Shown one piece after another: positions 6,206-6,629 of a DNA stretch of 6,629 nucleotides; position 1 is the stretch's first letter; every line of letters begins with the position of its first letter. The position numbers and the translations under genes were made by a program. The DNA is from Desulfuromonadales bacterium C00003107 (GTDB lineage: Bacteria; Desulfobacterota; Desulfuromonadia; Desulfuromonadales; Syntrophotaleaceae). Under the pieces are notes generated by a model. The model was given only the letters and a program-made list of their open reading frames with translations, was not told the origin of the DNA and ran no database searches. Where the stretch lies: assembly GCA_001751225.1 (NCBI GenBank), contig MAXT01000022.1:1-6629 (forward strand). Direction: 5' to 3'.

Positions 6206-6253
6206 GGAACAAAGATGGCCCACCCCAAACACAGGGTGGGCCATCTTTGTTCC
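6206..6253. terminator. Perfect 20-bp inverted repeat with 8-nt loop; terminator-like or mobile-element palindrome
   Basis: GGAACAAAGATGGCCCACCC (6206-6225) is exactly complementary to 6234-6253, around the loop CAAACACA. The GC-rich core GGCCCACCC/GGGTGGGCC is flanked by A-rich DNA on one side and ATCTTTGTT on the other, so an RNA from either strand would form a stem ending in a short U-rich run. This suits a bidirectional terminator closing the GGDEF transcript and shielding against readthrough from the transposase side. The stem is longer than most terminators and the U-run is broken, so a multicopy palindromic repeat is equally possible. Confidence 0.5.
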
Positions 6254-6277
6254 TGATTAGTGTCGAGCTTCAGCCAG

Positions 6278-6296
6278 TGTGACATACACTGTCACA
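6278..6296. promoter_or_regulatory. TGTGACA/TGTCACA palindrome upstream of the transposase
   Basis: TGTGACA (6278-6284) and TGTCACA (6290-6296) are perfect 7-bp inverted arms with a 5-nt spacer, 45 nt before the transposase start. It could be a transposase-binding end sequence or an operator. Confidence 0.4.
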
Positions 6297-6330
6297 ACAA
6301 CGCGGTAGCCTGTCATGGACAACAACTCCA

Positions 6331-6336
6331 AGGAGG
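6331..6336 (+). promoter_or_regulatory. Ribosome binding site of the transposase reading
   Basis: AGGAGG lies 5 nt before the ATG at 6342, favouring it over the in-frame ATG at 6315, which has no Shine-Dalgarno sequence. Confidence 0.75.
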
Positions 6337-6341
6337 CGTCC

Positions 6342-6629
6342 ATGGCGATAAATCGCATTCAGTTTCAGGCGCGGCTAAGCCTGGGTCAGTTTTTGAAACA
6401 CTATGGTACCGAAGCCCAATGTGGATCGGCTTTTGAAAAGGCTCGTTGGCCTAGCGGATTTATCTGCCCAACTTGCCAAAATACCCGTTACTGCCAGGTT
6501 CAGCATGGCCGAGTAAAAACGTTTCAGTGTAACCGTTGCCATAAGCAGGTGACGCTGACTGGCGGCACGATCTTTCATGCTACCAAGTTGCCACTGATGA
6601 TCTAGTTTCAGGCCTTGTTCTTCCTGACC
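6342..6629 (+). pseudogene. IS1595-family transposase, N-terminal part, interrupted by an in-frame TAG
   Basis: The reading begins MAINRIQFQARLSLGQF, followed by YGTEAQC (21-27) and ARWPSGFICPTC (34-45), all typical of IS1595/ISPna2-like transposases. A zinc ribbon is complete, with Cys42-x2-Cys45 and Cys63-x2-Cys66. The segment LTGGTIFHATKLPL (72-85) is also family-like. Codon 88, at 6603-6605, is TAG. The same frame continues past it as FQALFFLT to the window edge, which fits the usual family pattern of a Trp followed by FxALxxLT. A single G-to-A change from TGG explains the stop. The 87-residue product would keep the zinc ribbon but lack the DDE-type catalytic domain. Family members are usually ~220-320 residues. 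Inactivation is the simplest reading; amber readthrough is possible but unsupported here. Confidence 0.85.

Larger units (their letters stand above)
6256..6629 (+). mobile_element. IS1595-family insertion sequence, left part (left boundary uncertain)
   Basis: The window ends inside this element. Its identity rests on the transposase reading at 6342-6629. The non-coding 5' part contains the palindrome at 6278-6296. I could not fix the left terminal repeat because the right end is outside the window; the start given is a guess placed after the long hairpin. Confidence 0.5.

Noticed and set aside
6069..6260. 63-codon plus-strand reading between the repeat element and the IS
   Set aside because: Poor ribosome site, no recognisable motif, and the last third is the long palindrome in translation.
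6054..6263. ACACTAAT (6054-6061) and ATTAGTGT (6256-6263) as ends of another mobile element
   Set aside because: Only 8 bp match, and the first copy is already explained as part of the 188-bp element's terminal repeat.
6278..6296. CRP-type operator reading of TGTGACATACACTGTCACA
   Set aside because: The TGTGA and TCACA half-sites are 9 nt apart rather than the 6 nt of a CRP site.
6315..6341. Transposase start at the ATG at 6315
   Set aside because: No Shine-Dalgarno sequence there; AGGAGG before 6342 and the family-typical MAINRIQF start favour 6342.

Overview
The window looks like a chromosomal segment of a Gram-negative bacterium. The evidence is an AcrB-type RND pump, a lipoprotein with a lipobox, and a secreted protein with a Sec signal. 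The gene style, the repeat-rich intergenic DNA with CATCCGGA hairpins and the IS1595-family transposase suggest Desulfuromonadales (Geobacter/Pelobacter/Desulfuromonas relatives). That assignment is an inference from memory, not from a search. The first ~4.4 kb is visibly GC-rich; the stretch from about 4500 to 5880 is visibly richer in A+T.

Layout. (1) Positions 1-1531, plus strand: the C-terminal ~296 residues of an RND efflux transporter, cut by the window edge, followed 22 bp later by an AcrR-like TetR repressor, the pair probably forming the end of an efflux operon. (2) A hairpin at 1569-1598 is a probable bidirectional terminator between this operon and a convergent one. (3) Positions 1638-4149, minus strand: a two-gene operon, DUF3300 secreted protein first and DUF2950 lipoprotein second, 49 bp apart. 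Both products are predicted to leave the cytoplasm, and neither has an established function. (4) Positions 4150-4674: a divergent regulatory region with a candidate promoter for each side and a long, hairpin-rich leader ahead of the next gene. (5) Positions 4675-5877, plus strand: a membrane-anchored GGDEF protein with six predicted transmembrane helices, an intact RxxD I-site and an altered signature, GGEKF. (6) Positions 5875-6341: non-coding repeat DNA, made up of a 188-bp element with imperfect 20-bp terminal inverted repeats that overlaps the GGDEF stop codon, then a perfect 20-bp inverted repeat, then a TGTGACA/TGTCACA palindrome. (7) Positions 6342-6629: the start of an IS1595-family transposase interrupted by an in-frame TAG where the family normally has Trp; it runs off the window.

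How the parts work together. The pump and TetR gene form an ordinary drug- or solvent-responsive efflux module. The DUF3300/DUF2950 pair is an envelope module of unknown role and the best candidate here for undescribed biology. The GGDEF gene looks separately acquired or separately regulated and sits beside mobile DNA. I see no CRISPR array, tRNA or rRNA.
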